The translations under genes were made by a program, and so were the position numbers. Below, piece by piece: positions 16,999 through 24,237 of a stretch of DNA of 33,054 bases. The notes below the pieces were generated by a model that made no database searches, had not been told where the DNA came from, and saw nothing but the letters and a program-made list of their open reading frames with translations. Origin of the DNA: CAZEHJ01 sp964512485 (lineage in GTDB: Bacteria > Bacteroidota > Rhodothermia > Rhodothermales > UBA10348). Numbering within the stretch: position 1 is the first letter of the stretch; the number at the start of each line of letters is the position of its first letter. The stretch is taken from assembly GCA_964512485.1 (NCBI GenBank), contig CAZEHJ010000038.1, forward strand, positions 1 to 33,054. Direction: 5' to 3'.

Positions 16999-17580
16999 AT
17001 GCTTGAACCTGTAACACTCGAAGGCGAATACGTCCGGCTCGAACCGCTGTCCATGGATCATCTCGAAGGACTTTGTGAGGTAGGATTGGTCCCCGAATTG
17101 TGGACCTGGATCACCCATCCGGTGCGAACTCGTGAGGACATGCAGCGCTACGTACAATCAGCCATTGACGGTAGGGAGCGCGGTGAGATGATGCCGTTCG
17201 CGACCGTCGAGCGTTCGTCAGACCGGGTCGTTGGTTGTACTCGATTCGGGTCCATCAATCTGCCTCATAAACGCATGGAAATCGGCTGGACCTGGATCGC
17301 GCCTGATTGGCAACGAACATTCATAAACACCGAAGCGAAGTTGCTCATGTTGCGATACGCCTTCAACGACGTCGGGTGCAATCGCGTCGAATGGAAGACC
17401 GACGCCCTGAACGAGCGATCTCGAAAGGCCATTTTGCGCCTCGGAGCACGTTTCGAGGGCACACTTCGGGCGCACATGCAGGCCGAGGATGGCAGGTTGC
17501 GCGATACCGTTTATTACTCCGCCCTCAGAGATGAGTGGCCGGACGTGGAACGCGGACTCGTCGAGAAAATGCTGCGGTGA
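16999..17580 (+). CDS. RimJ/RimL-like GNAT N-acetyltransferase
   Basis: A 193-residue acetyltransferase of the RimJ/RimL (Acetyltransf_3) type. It starts with the typical LEGEYVRLEPLSMDHLEGL, has the central strand VVGCTRFGSINLPHKRMEIG and then WTWIAPDWQRTFINTEAKLL, where the normal RxxGxG acetyl-CoA loop is replaced by QRTFINTEAK. That replacement is a regular feature of one subfamily with the NTEAK-LLMLRYAF pattern. NRVEWKTDALNERSRKAILR and LGARFEGTLRAHM close the fold. Members acetylate ribosomal-protein N-termini or small amines; the substrate here is unknown. It is transcribed divergently from the PadR operon and followed by the DM13 lipoprotein gene 66 nt later, perhaps on a shared transcript. 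Confidence 0.92.
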   Translation: MLEPVTLEGEYVRLEPLSMDHLEGLCEVGLVPELWTWITHPVRTREDMQRYVQSAIDGRERGEMMPFATVERSSDRVVGCTRFGSINLPHKRMEIGWTWIAPDWQRTFINTEAKLLMLRYAFNDVGCNRVEWKTDALNERSRKAILRLGARFEGTLRAHMQAEDGRLRDTVYYSALRDEWPDVERGLVEKMLR

Positions 17581-17646
17581 GACGTTAGATTGGCGTGATG
17601 TTTCTAGACAATTCTATGGTTATCTAATAAAAAACATGCGGACGGA

Positions 17647-18090
17647 ATGATCATGAAGCTGCTGAACATACTTCTTCTGACCCTCACAGTATTCGCGCTC
17701 GGTTGCGGATCCGACACCCCCATGACTGCTGTGAACACGGACGAAATGGAGGAGGAAAACACAGCCTTGTTTCGACGAGGTACATTCGCCCCCACACCGG
17801 ACATCGGAAAAGAAGCCATGGGTTCAGCTACGCTGAATACCCTCTCGTCGGCGATGTTACGCGTCGAGTTTTCCCAAGACTTTTCAGTCACCGACGGACC
17901 CGGTCTGTTCGTGTACTTGTCCAACGCGGAGTTTCCAACGAGTGATGCCATCAATCTGGGCTCATTTCTGACCCCGATGGGTGCACAGAACTACTCCGTG
18001 CCCGACGGCGTGTCCCTCGACACGTTTACTCATGTCTTGATTCACTGTGTGCCGTACAACGTCACATTCGCATTCGCAGAACTGAAGTAG
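17647..18090 (+). CDS. DM13-domain lipoprotein
   Basis: A 147-residue lipoprotein. LLTLTVFALGC ends in a lipobox with acylation Cys20, and the next residues (GSD) are a short linker. Residues about 42-147 match DM13: FRRGTF, then the GSATL strand, GPGLFVYLSNA (85-94), INLGSFL, MGAQNYSVPDGVSL and HVLIHCVPYNVTFAFAEL with the single conserved Cys134. DM13 is proposed to act in electron transfer or redox chemistry through that cysteine, as the GPxLxVYLS and QNYxxP pattern is shared with DOMON-associated proteins. The start may be ATG 17647 or ATG 17653, two codons later. Genes on both sides face other directions or functions, so context does not show its partner. Confidence 0.88.
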   Translation: MIMKLLNILLLTLTVFALGCGSDTPMTAVNTDEMEEENTALFRRGTFAPTPDIGKEAMGSATLNTLSSAMLRVEFSQDFSVTDGPGLFVYLSNAEFPTSDAINLGSFLTPMGAQNYSVPDGVSLDTFTHVLIHCVPYNVTFAFAELK

Positions 18091-18100
18091 ACTCGTCGGC

Positions 18101-20470
18101 TTACAGATCCACCTCTCGTTTGCGCACCAGATACAGTCCTTCTCCCTGACTCGAAACGGCGATGATGCCGCTTTTGAAGTACGGATAGTTCGACCAGGAG
18201 CCAGCGAAACCTTTCACGTCAGGCGCGGCAGGTGCCGTATCAAAGTGACCGACTTCGACGGGGTTTTCAGGATCGGATATATCCAGAATGCGCAGCCCCG
18301 CCTGGTAGTTTGACTGGTACATGTACTTGCCTTTCACATACAGATTGTGATCAGAAGCACTGCTGTCCAGATAAAATTCGTTCACCAGGATGGGTTCATC
18401 CAGATCGCTCATGTCCCAGATAAGGGTACGCGTGTGATCCACGACGTCGTTCATTTCGTCGAGCTCGTCGTTCATGAAGAAGTAATTATGATCCTCCGAG
18501 AGCCAGCCCTGATGCGTGTAGTTGGTATTGGGGTAATAAGCGACAGACACGGTGGTAGGATTCGATTTGTCGGATACATCTGCCACGATGAAAGCGGAGC
18601 CATTCGAATTGAGGCATACCTCCTTTCCATTGTAGTCAGGATCTGCGCCGTGATAGACGACACATTGAGCGTCATGTGTACCACCGAATTCAGGATGCGT
18701 GTAACACCCAAGAAACTGTGGATTTTTCGGATCTTCGAGGCTGATCATGTGCAGTTGTCCGCCACACGATTCACCACCTGAATCATTGCCGACTGCATAT
18801 GCAAATCCAGTGTCCTCATTGATTATGATGTTGTGTGAACTCGCCACCCCCGTGTAGTGGCCACTCGGCTCCAATTCGATTGGCATATCTGCGGGATCGA
18901 TGTCTCGCAGGGTGGTGAGATCGAGAATCTGCATGCCGTGCTGGCGCGAGCCATCAGCCACAACGTAGGCGTGATCCTTGTAGACTTTCACATCCCGCCA
19001 CCAGGCTCCGGGAGAACCATCGGTACGCATCATATTGCCCACAACCACGGGTATTGAGGGATTGCTGATATCGACGACCGACAGACCATCGGTACGACCT
19101 TGCAGGACGTACTCTTTACCGGTTTCAGGGTCTTCCCATCCCCAGATATCATTGAGCTGGGCACCGCGGTCATGCGCCATTTCAGATACAGAAAGAAAGG
19201 ACACCAGATCAACTTCATCACACGGCCACAGGTCGTTTACCATGCCGTCTTCGCATTCAATTTTGTCTGTTCCTGTCACTGATTCCATTCGGTCCACGTC
19301 ACCCATCAGGTATCCGTTCTGATTCCAGGATCCTTCTTCGTCGCGTTCAAACACAGTCGCGAGGCCGAATCCATAGTCGCCCGAAGGAGATCCTATTACA
19401 GCCACGCCGTCTTCGATGGCAAGACCAGAGCCGAAACCAAGGCGGTTGCGATCTTCTGAGGATTCGAGACGCACAGGCTCTGATTCAGACCCGTAGATAT
19501 CGTAGATGTAGGCCGCGCCGCTCGCACCGACCAGCAGGCTCGACCCGTCCGTCGCCAGACCGCTTCCAAAACCTGGCCGGCGACCGTCTTCTTCCTGTTG
19601 CCAGGTAAATGCATGTCGCCACGTTCCTTCATCAGAGGCCTTGAACCCCATCACTGCGCCGAACTGCTCATATCCGGACGCACCCACGTAGGCCCAGTCA
19701 TCCCACACAGCGATAGAACGCCCCAAACGGGCTCCTGAAGGCAGTCCCTCAACCGTCATGTCACCCATCTTGACCCAGTTCCGGCCGTCAGGGTAGTCAT
19801 AGGCGATGACGCCTCCTCTGGCCGAGTCTGCTTCGGCCATACCGATGAGAAGTCGACCCCCGTTGGCGGCGAGCGACCAGGCTCCGACTTCCTCCAGCTC
19901 ACCCATGTCCATCCACATCATGCCCATCTGGTGAATCATATGGACTCCGCCTTCATGGCTGGTCTGGTCGTAGGAGGAGACCATCACATTATTTTCGACT
20001 ACAGCAATATTCTGATTGCGAAGGCCGCCTCGATTGTAAGAGCCCGCGAACTCACGACCCTCCGGGAGCGCAGTATGTGGACTCACCTTGGCTGTCTGTG
20101 ACCACGAGCCGTCTTTGAGATTGAATACATATATCGCTTCAGCGCCGGGTGCTCCCACCACCATTTGACCGTCAGTGATATTGATCGAGCGACCAAACTC
20201 GTCCCCGTGTTCGCCGTCGTCGGCAGAAATGCGTCCGACTTCGACCCATTCGCCTGAATCACTCTTCGAAAATCGAATTACTTCACCGGATGGATCTTCA
20301 CCGGCCGGCCAGGTCACCGGCGCGGCCCCGATATAAATGTCGCCTTCATACATGGCTATGGCGCCACCAAATCCGAGGGGCTTGATGGCTTGTTCTGAAT
20401 AAAAGGACTGTCCGAGTGCTACCGGAACAAGGAAAAGAGCCAATACAATAGTTGATACGAAGCGCTGCAT
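18101..20470 (-). CDS. Secreted choice-of-anchor B family protein with FG-GAP-like N-terminal propeller
   Basis: A 789-residue exported protein. ATG 20470 gives a clean signal peptide (MQRFVSTIVLALFLVPVALG before QSFY); an in-frame GTG at 20494 would add eight residues. Residues about 30-370 contain FG-GAP-like blades: repeated GD-x-FGRSI, RLGRSIAVWDDWAYVGASG, RPGFGSGLATDGSSLLVGAS and RLGFGSGLAIEDGVAVIGSP, with acidic turns that could bind calcium. Residues about 390-789 form the choice-of-anchor B region with LVIVD-like repeats (TDGLSVVDISNPSIPVVVG, QAGLRILDISDPENPVEVG) and the ASSHNIIINEDTGFAYAVG segment. No T9SS or other sorting domain follows the YLVRKREVDL end, so the usual C-terminal anchor is absent. 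It converges on the DM13 gene 10 nt away. Confidence 0.87.
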   Translation of the reverse strand: MQRFVSTIVLALFLVPVALGQSFYSEQAIKPLGFGGAIAMYEGDIYIGAAPVTWPAGEDPSGEVIRFSKSDSGEWVEVGRISADDGEHGDEFGRSINITDGQMVVGAPGAEAIYVFNLKDGSWSQTAKVSPHTALPEGREFAGSYNRGGLRNQNIAVVENNVMVSSYDQTSHEGGVHMIHQMGMMWMDMGELEEVGAWSLAANGGRLLIGMAEADSARGGVIAYDYPDGRNWVKMGDMTVEGLPSGARLGRSIAVWDDWAYVGASGYEQFGAVMGFKASDEGTWRHAFTWQQEEDGRRPGFGSGLATDGSSLLVGASGAAYIYDIYGSESEPVRLESSEDRNRLGFGSGLAIEDGVAVIGSPSGDYGFGLATVFERDEEGSWNQNGYLMGDVDRMESVTGTDKIECEDGMVNDLWPCDEVDLVSFLSVSEMAHDRGAQLNDIWGWEDPETGKEYVLQGRTDGLSVVDISNPSIPVVVGNMMRTDGSPGAWWRDVKVYKDHAYVVADGSRQHGMQILDLTTLRDIDPADMPIELEPSGHYTGVASSHNIIINEDTGFAYAVGNDSGGESCGGQLHMISLEDPKNPQFLGCYTHPEFGGTHDAQCVVYHGADPDYNGKEVCLNSNGSAFIVADVSDKSNPTTVSVAYYPNTNYTHQGWLSEDHNYFFMNDELDEMNDVVDHTRTLIWDMSDLDEPILVNEFYLDSSASDHNLYVKGKYMYQSNYQAGLRILDISDPENPVEVGHFDTAPAAPDVKGFAGSWSNYPYFKSGIIAVSSQGEGLYLVRKREVDL

Positions 20471-20659
20471 GACTGCGACCAGAATTGATTTCACGAATAC
20501 GGTGGGGCCGGACCTGCGCCGGACTCCCGTACACTACTTCAAAACCGGCTTTCAAGCAACCGATAGTTGGGCACCCCTTTCGCCCTGCTCGGAAAGCAAC
20601 TTACAGTCCTGTTCGCCGTCAACGCATCGATCAGAAAACACAAACCCTTTCCAATCATC

Positions 20660-21487
20660 ATGAAGCGTCTACTCGTAGTCCTCTTTCTCACCATTCTGCC
20701 CCTGGCCGCCCTGGCTCAGAAAACCGCCAAGTATGAAGTCACCGAAGTAGTCGAAACCATGTTTGATGGCATGCGCGCCAACGATGGCGATATGGTGGCC
20801 TCTGTCTTCGCCGACGGCGCCGTCCTGAATTCTTCGGGCTCAAACGACGGAGTGCCGTTTGTCCGGAGTATGCCATCGTCCGCATTCGTTGGGGCAGTTC
20901 GAAACGGAGCTGGTGGTCCAAGCTGGGACGAGCGCATCTGGGATCTGGAAATAGAAATAAAGGACAATCTTGCCACGGCATGGATGGACTATGTGTTCTA
21001 CGCCGGTGAGACATTTTCCCATTGCGGAGCCAACACCATGCAGCTGGCAAGAAGCGCTGACGGCGCGTGGAAAATCGTCGCCCTGGCAGATACGCGCGTA
21101 ATGGGCCGCTGCATGTTCGATCAGGACAAGAAGGAAGAAGCCATGGTGCGAACCGCACTTCGTCACTACCTGCGCGGACATGCGACTGGTCTGGCTTCAG
21201 AGCACGAACAGGCATTCAACCCCATCGCCAATCTGTACTGGATCACGGAAGACGGACTGACCACGCGCACCAGCGAAGAATACATTTCACGCGCCTCAGG
21301 ATCGGCCCCGGACAATGAAAGCGAACGTGTGCGCTACATCGAATGGGTTGACGTCACGGGCACGGCGGCCATGGGCAAAATCGTACTCGACTACCCGGGT
21401 GTATACATCGTCGACTACATGCAGCTTCTCAAAATTGACGGACAGTGGCAGATCGTGAACAAGATCTTTGATATCGATCGCGAATGA
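20660..21487 (+). CDS. Secreted protein with two tandem NTF2-fold (SnoaL / lumazine-binding-like) domains
   Basis: A 275-residue exported protein. ATG 20660 gives the signal peptide MKRLLVVLFLTILPLAALAQ; an in-frame ATG at 20567 would place 31 non-signal residues before it and is rejected. Domain 1 (about 25-155) has VTEVVETMFDGMRANDGDMV and VFADGAVLNSSG with WKIVALADTRV, the DUF4440/SnoaL pattern. Domain 2 (about 160-275) resembles the putative lumazine-binding DUF: VRTALRHYLRGHATG, then YIEWVDVTGTAAMGKI and YVDYMQLL-like VYIVDYMQLLKIDGQWQI. Both are cone-shaped alpha+beta barrels that can bind small ligands. The enzymatic role is unknown; no catalytic Asp/His set could be assigned. The gene is divergent from the choice-of-anchor B gene and has its own terminator. 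Confidence 0.83.
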   Translation: MKRLLVVLFLTILPLAALAQKTAKYEVTEVVETMFDGMRANDGDMVASVFADGAVLNSSGSNDGVPFVRSMPSSAFVGAVRNGAGGPSWDERIWDLEIEIKDNLATAWMDYVFYAGETFSHCGANTMQLARSADGAWKIVALADTRVMGRCMFDQDKKEEAMVRTALRHYLRGHATGLASEHEQAFNPIANLYWITEDGLTTRTSEEYISRASGSAPDNESERVRYIEWVDVTGTAAMGKIVLDYPGVYIVDYMQLLKIDGQWQIVNKIFDIDRE

Positions 21488-21516
21488 AGCCTCACACCTA
21501 TCACGAAGCAGTCTTT

Positions 21517-21551
21517 AAAGGGCGGCCCGACGCAGTCGGGCCGCCCTTTTT
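21517..21551 (+). terminator. Intrinsic terminator after the NTF2-fold gene
   Basis: AAAGGGCGGCCCGAC (21517-21531) pairs over 15 bp with its complement at 21535-21549 around a 3-base GCA loop, and the 3' arm runs into a TTTTT tract. It lies 29 bp after the stop and isolates this gene from the T9SS cargo gene downstream. Confidence 0.92.
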
Positions 21552-21612
21552 CGTGACTTTAGGCACACTGTCGTGGGCGAAATGGAATTTATCATTCATG
21601 TGACTAACGCTC

Positions 21613-23277
21613 ATGGTCACAATGCTCAAACGTACATACCTCATATTTGCCGTATTCGCAGCCACCACTGCGCAAGCACAGGTCGACTCCACCCGGGTCG
21701 GAACGTGTGAGCCGGGATCGGCCACTGCTGTGCTGGACGTCGGCAACGTACAGGCCCGCGTTTTCAATGGCGGAAATCTATTTTATGGTCGCGGGTTTGG
21801 CGCCCTTTATGAAGTGCCCAAGGGATCCGGATTCAATGCTACATTCGCCGATAATCTGCTGATCGGAGGCATGGTAGATGGGGAACTGAGAATGTCGGCT
21901 TCATCTTACGGGCCGTACGAAATGTGGCCCGGACCCATTCCGGCAGATGGCTCGCCTCCCGCAGACTGCGCCCGATATGACAAAATATGGAGCCTCGACT
22001 CAGGCGCTTTTGATATTGGATCGATCAACCATGCGCCGGGACCTCAAATTCTGGAGTGGCCAGATTCACTTGGAGCAGAATATCATGAATTGGACGGCAT
22101 ACCGGGATACACTCCGCTGACCGGGGACCGTCCCCTCATGCGAGGAGATCAGATGCACTGGTGGATCATGAACGACCTGGGCAATGTCCATGATCGTTCA
22201 AAAGCCAATCCTCTCGGGATAGAAGTCCGCGCGTCCGCCTACGCCTTTAATTTTGAAAGCGTCGATAACGTGACCTTTTATCGATACAGGATCACCAATC
22301 GATCCAGTGACACGATTCGGGACACCTATATCGGTCGTTTTTCAGATGTCGACATGGGCGATCCGTGGGACGATTATGTGGGCTCCGATTCAACGCTAAG
22401 CCTGATGTATTTCTACAATGCCGTCGACGAAGATGGTGGCGCGAATGGATTTGGATACGGTGCACCCGCCCCGGCTTTTGGTCTGACGATGCTCGAGGCG
22501 TCCCATTCTCGGGGCGGACTCCCATCCGACATGAAAGCCGGCCCCGAAGCATTCTTGACTAGCATTATCGCTCCCAATAAAAGCGGCCCGTTCGGCTTTG
22601 CCAGAGACGCAAAGGAATACTACAACTACCTGCAGGGAATCTGGAATAACGGCCGGTCCATGACATATGGCGGTTTTGGATGGGATTGGGAAAGCCCGAC
22701 AACCAAATACATATACACAGGTGATCCGGTCACCCGGAGTTTCTGGACCCAGATGAACTACGATGAACAGGGTTCACAATTTGGCCAAAATGACAAGAGA
22801 GCCATTGTAGGGTTCGGTCCATTCATCCTGGAACCCGGAGACAGTGCCACATTCACCTATGCATTTGTCTGGGCACGCGGAACGGATCACCTCGATTCGG
22901 TGGTTAGATTGAAGAATCTGACTGCGTTCATTCACGATCGCAAAGATGCCCTTATCGGACCACGTACACCTTCAGGCACACGCTTCATTGACGGAAATCC
23001 GCCAACACGACCCCAGTATCCCTTCTGGCTGGCCACTCCCTATCCAAATCCAACCTCCGGATTGGTGACATTCGAATACAGCCTTTCTCTCGATGGACAC
23101 GTTGCGCTGGAGCTGTATGATGTTATGCAGAGAAGAGTAGCTCGCATAGACGAAGGCAGAAAAATCGCTGGTCGTCAAAAGGTTCGATTCAACACATCCG
23201 ATTTGGTACCCGGAGTCTACCAGCTGCGGCTCACGCAGGGAAGAAGGCTCGATTCCGTTCTGTTCGTGGTCCTCTGA
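21613..23277 (+). CDS. Secreted protein with C-terminal type IX secretion (T9SS type A) sorting domain
   Basis: A 554-residue exported protein, with a signal peptide in MLKRTYLIFAVFAATTAQA. Residues 475-554 are a T9SS type A sorting domain: YPNPTSGLVTFEYSLSLDG, VALELYDVMQRRVARIDEG, AGRQKVRFNTSDLVPGVYQL and a hydrophobic end (SVLFVVL). The protein should therefore cross the outer membrane through the Por system and be released or attached at the surface. The 430-residue body has no motif I recognise; it is rich in aromatic, Asp and Gly residues, with YRYRITNRSSDTIRDTYIG and ATFTYAFVWARGTD that suggest a beta-sandwich domain seen in many T9SS cargo proteins. The start is ATG 21613 or the ATG at 21622 just before the signal peptide. 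It stands alone in its strand neighbourhood. Confidence 0.9.
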   Translation: MVTMLKRTYLIFAVFAATTAQAQVDSTRVGTCEPGSATAVLDVGNVQARVFNGGNLFYGRGFGALYEVPKGSGFNATFADNLLIGGMVDGELRMSASSYGPYEMWPGPIPADGSPPADCARYDKIWSLDSGAFDIGSINHAPGPQILEWPDSLGAEYHELDGIPGYTPLTGDRPLMRGDQMHWWIMNDLGNVHDRSKANPLGIEVRASAYAFNFESVDNVTFYRYRITNRSSDTIRDTYIGRFSDVDMGDPWDDYVGSDSTLSLMYFYNAVDEDGGANGFGYGAPAPAFGLTMLEASHSRGGLPSDMKAGPEAFLTSIIAPNKSGPFGFARDAKEYYNYLQGIWNNGRSMTYGGFGWDWESPTTKYIYTGDPVTRSFWTQMNYDEQGSQFGQNDKRAIVGFGPFILEPGDSATFTYAFVWARGTDHLDSVVRLKNLTAFIHDRKDALIGPRTPSGTRFIDGNPPTRPQYPFWLATPYPNPTSGLVTFEYSLSLDGHVALELYDVMQRRVARIDEGRKIAGRQKVRFNTSDLVPGVYQLRLTQGRRLDSVLFVVL

Positions 23278-23359
23278 GCATACTTTGCCTTGTAACATGG
23301 CACTCGAAAATGACACTTACGGTCCGAAACTGTAAATATCCAACACTCGAGAGAAGACC

Positions 23360-23788
23360 ATGTCCGAACGTTCAGATCAAGGTATCCGGGCACTCACCAG
23401 GCGACGAAGAGAAAGTCCCAATGGTGCAGGACACTATCACATCAGCGACCTGTACAAAAACCGCGTCTCCGTATCTATCCAGGGTATCGAAGTCGCATCT
23501 TCGTGCTCGACTGTAATCCTGAAAGAAGTAGGCAAATCAGTCTACAACCCTGTCTTCTACTTTCCGAAGGCGGATGTAAATCTCAACCTGCTAGAAGCGG
23601 TGACAGGCTATTCAACCTTTTGTCCTATAAAAGGCGACGCCTCGTACTGGAATTTCATTGGTGGAACGAATGCGATCGAAAAGGCTGCCTGGAGCTATGA
23701 AACTCCGTTGGAGTATTCCGGAATGATCGAAGAACATCTTGGATTTGATCAACGATACGCGACTATACAGATCCACCCATCGTCGTGA
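23360..23788 (+). CDS. DUF427 domain protein
   Basis: A 142-residue cytoplasmic protein. Its C-terminal two thirds fit DUF427: VSVSIQGIEVASSCSTVILK, the VYNPVFYFPKADVNLNLLEA strand pair (YFPxxDV), the TFCPIKGDASYWNF turn (CxxKGxAxY), and KAAWSYETPLEYSGMIEEHL (AAWxYExP) ending in the hydrophobic QRYATIQIHPS strand. The domain is widespread in bacteria and fungi but has no settled biochemical role. The N-terminal 28 residues (SDQGIRALTRRRRESPNGAG) are basic and unusual, perhaps a nucleic-acid contact. The stop TGA overlaps the GTG start of the Rof-like gene by 4 nt, so the two are co-translated and probably functionally linked. Confidence 0.9.
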   Translation: MSERSDQGIRALTRRRRESPNGAGHYHISDLYKNRVSVSIQGIEVASSCSTVILKEVGKSVYNPVFYFPKADVNLNLLEAVTGYSTFCPIKGDASYWNFIGGTNAIEKAAWSYETPLEYSGMIEEHLGFDQRYATIQIHPSS

Positions 23789-24060
23789 AGGACGAAAATC
23801 CAGAGCCTTACCAGCCGATCAATTGTTCATTTCATGATCGACTCGAACATCATTCCGTACGGCAGGATGTGGTAGAAGTCGTGTTTGAATGGAAAGGACG
23901 GACTCTCACCCATCAGGCACAGATCAAAGATGTCTTCGCCTGGCAAGGAGCCGATTATGCCTTCGTGATACCGATTGAAGACGTCGAGAGAACTGGATTC
24001 ACGGTCCGCCTCGATCGTATGGTATCGATAGAGGGAATCAAGCTCCCCCGGAATTGCTGA
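23785..24060 (+). CDS. Rof-like Rho-binding antiterminator
   Basis: A 91-residue cytoplasmic protein whose N-terminus reads YQPINCSFHDRLEHHSV at residues 9-25, close to the YQPINC-xx-D-LE start of E. coli Rof (YaeO). Later features also fit: VVFEWKGRTLTHQAQIKDVF (the G-x-x-x-x-A-x-D strand), then DYAFVI and TVRLDRMVSIEGIKLP, matching the LRLDKI-x-S strand of Rof. Rof proteins bind the Rho hexamer near its primary RNA site and inhibit termination. It starts with GTG inside the DUF427 stop (GTGA overlap). The match rests on short motifs, so Rho binding is inferred. It is slightly longer than E. coli Rof, with an extra segment (EDVERTGF) near residues 72-79. Confidence 0.82.
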   Translation: MKDENPEPYQPINCSFHDRLEHHSVRQDVVEVVFEWKGRTLTHQAQIKDVFAWQGADYAFVIPIEDVERTGFTVRLDRMVSIEGIKLPRNC

Positions 24061-24237
24061 GTAGGGTATCCGGTACTGCCCCACCCATACGCGTAACAAT
24101 GGCCTGGAAACGGCCGTAGGGGTGAATTCGGAAGAAGGCAGTGTTCATTGGCTGCGCACCAAGTCCAACATCTCCCCAACCAACCGCGACCCAGCCCTCC
24201 TCCCTGGTCTATTCGGTTGCCCTGAATCAGTTTACGC

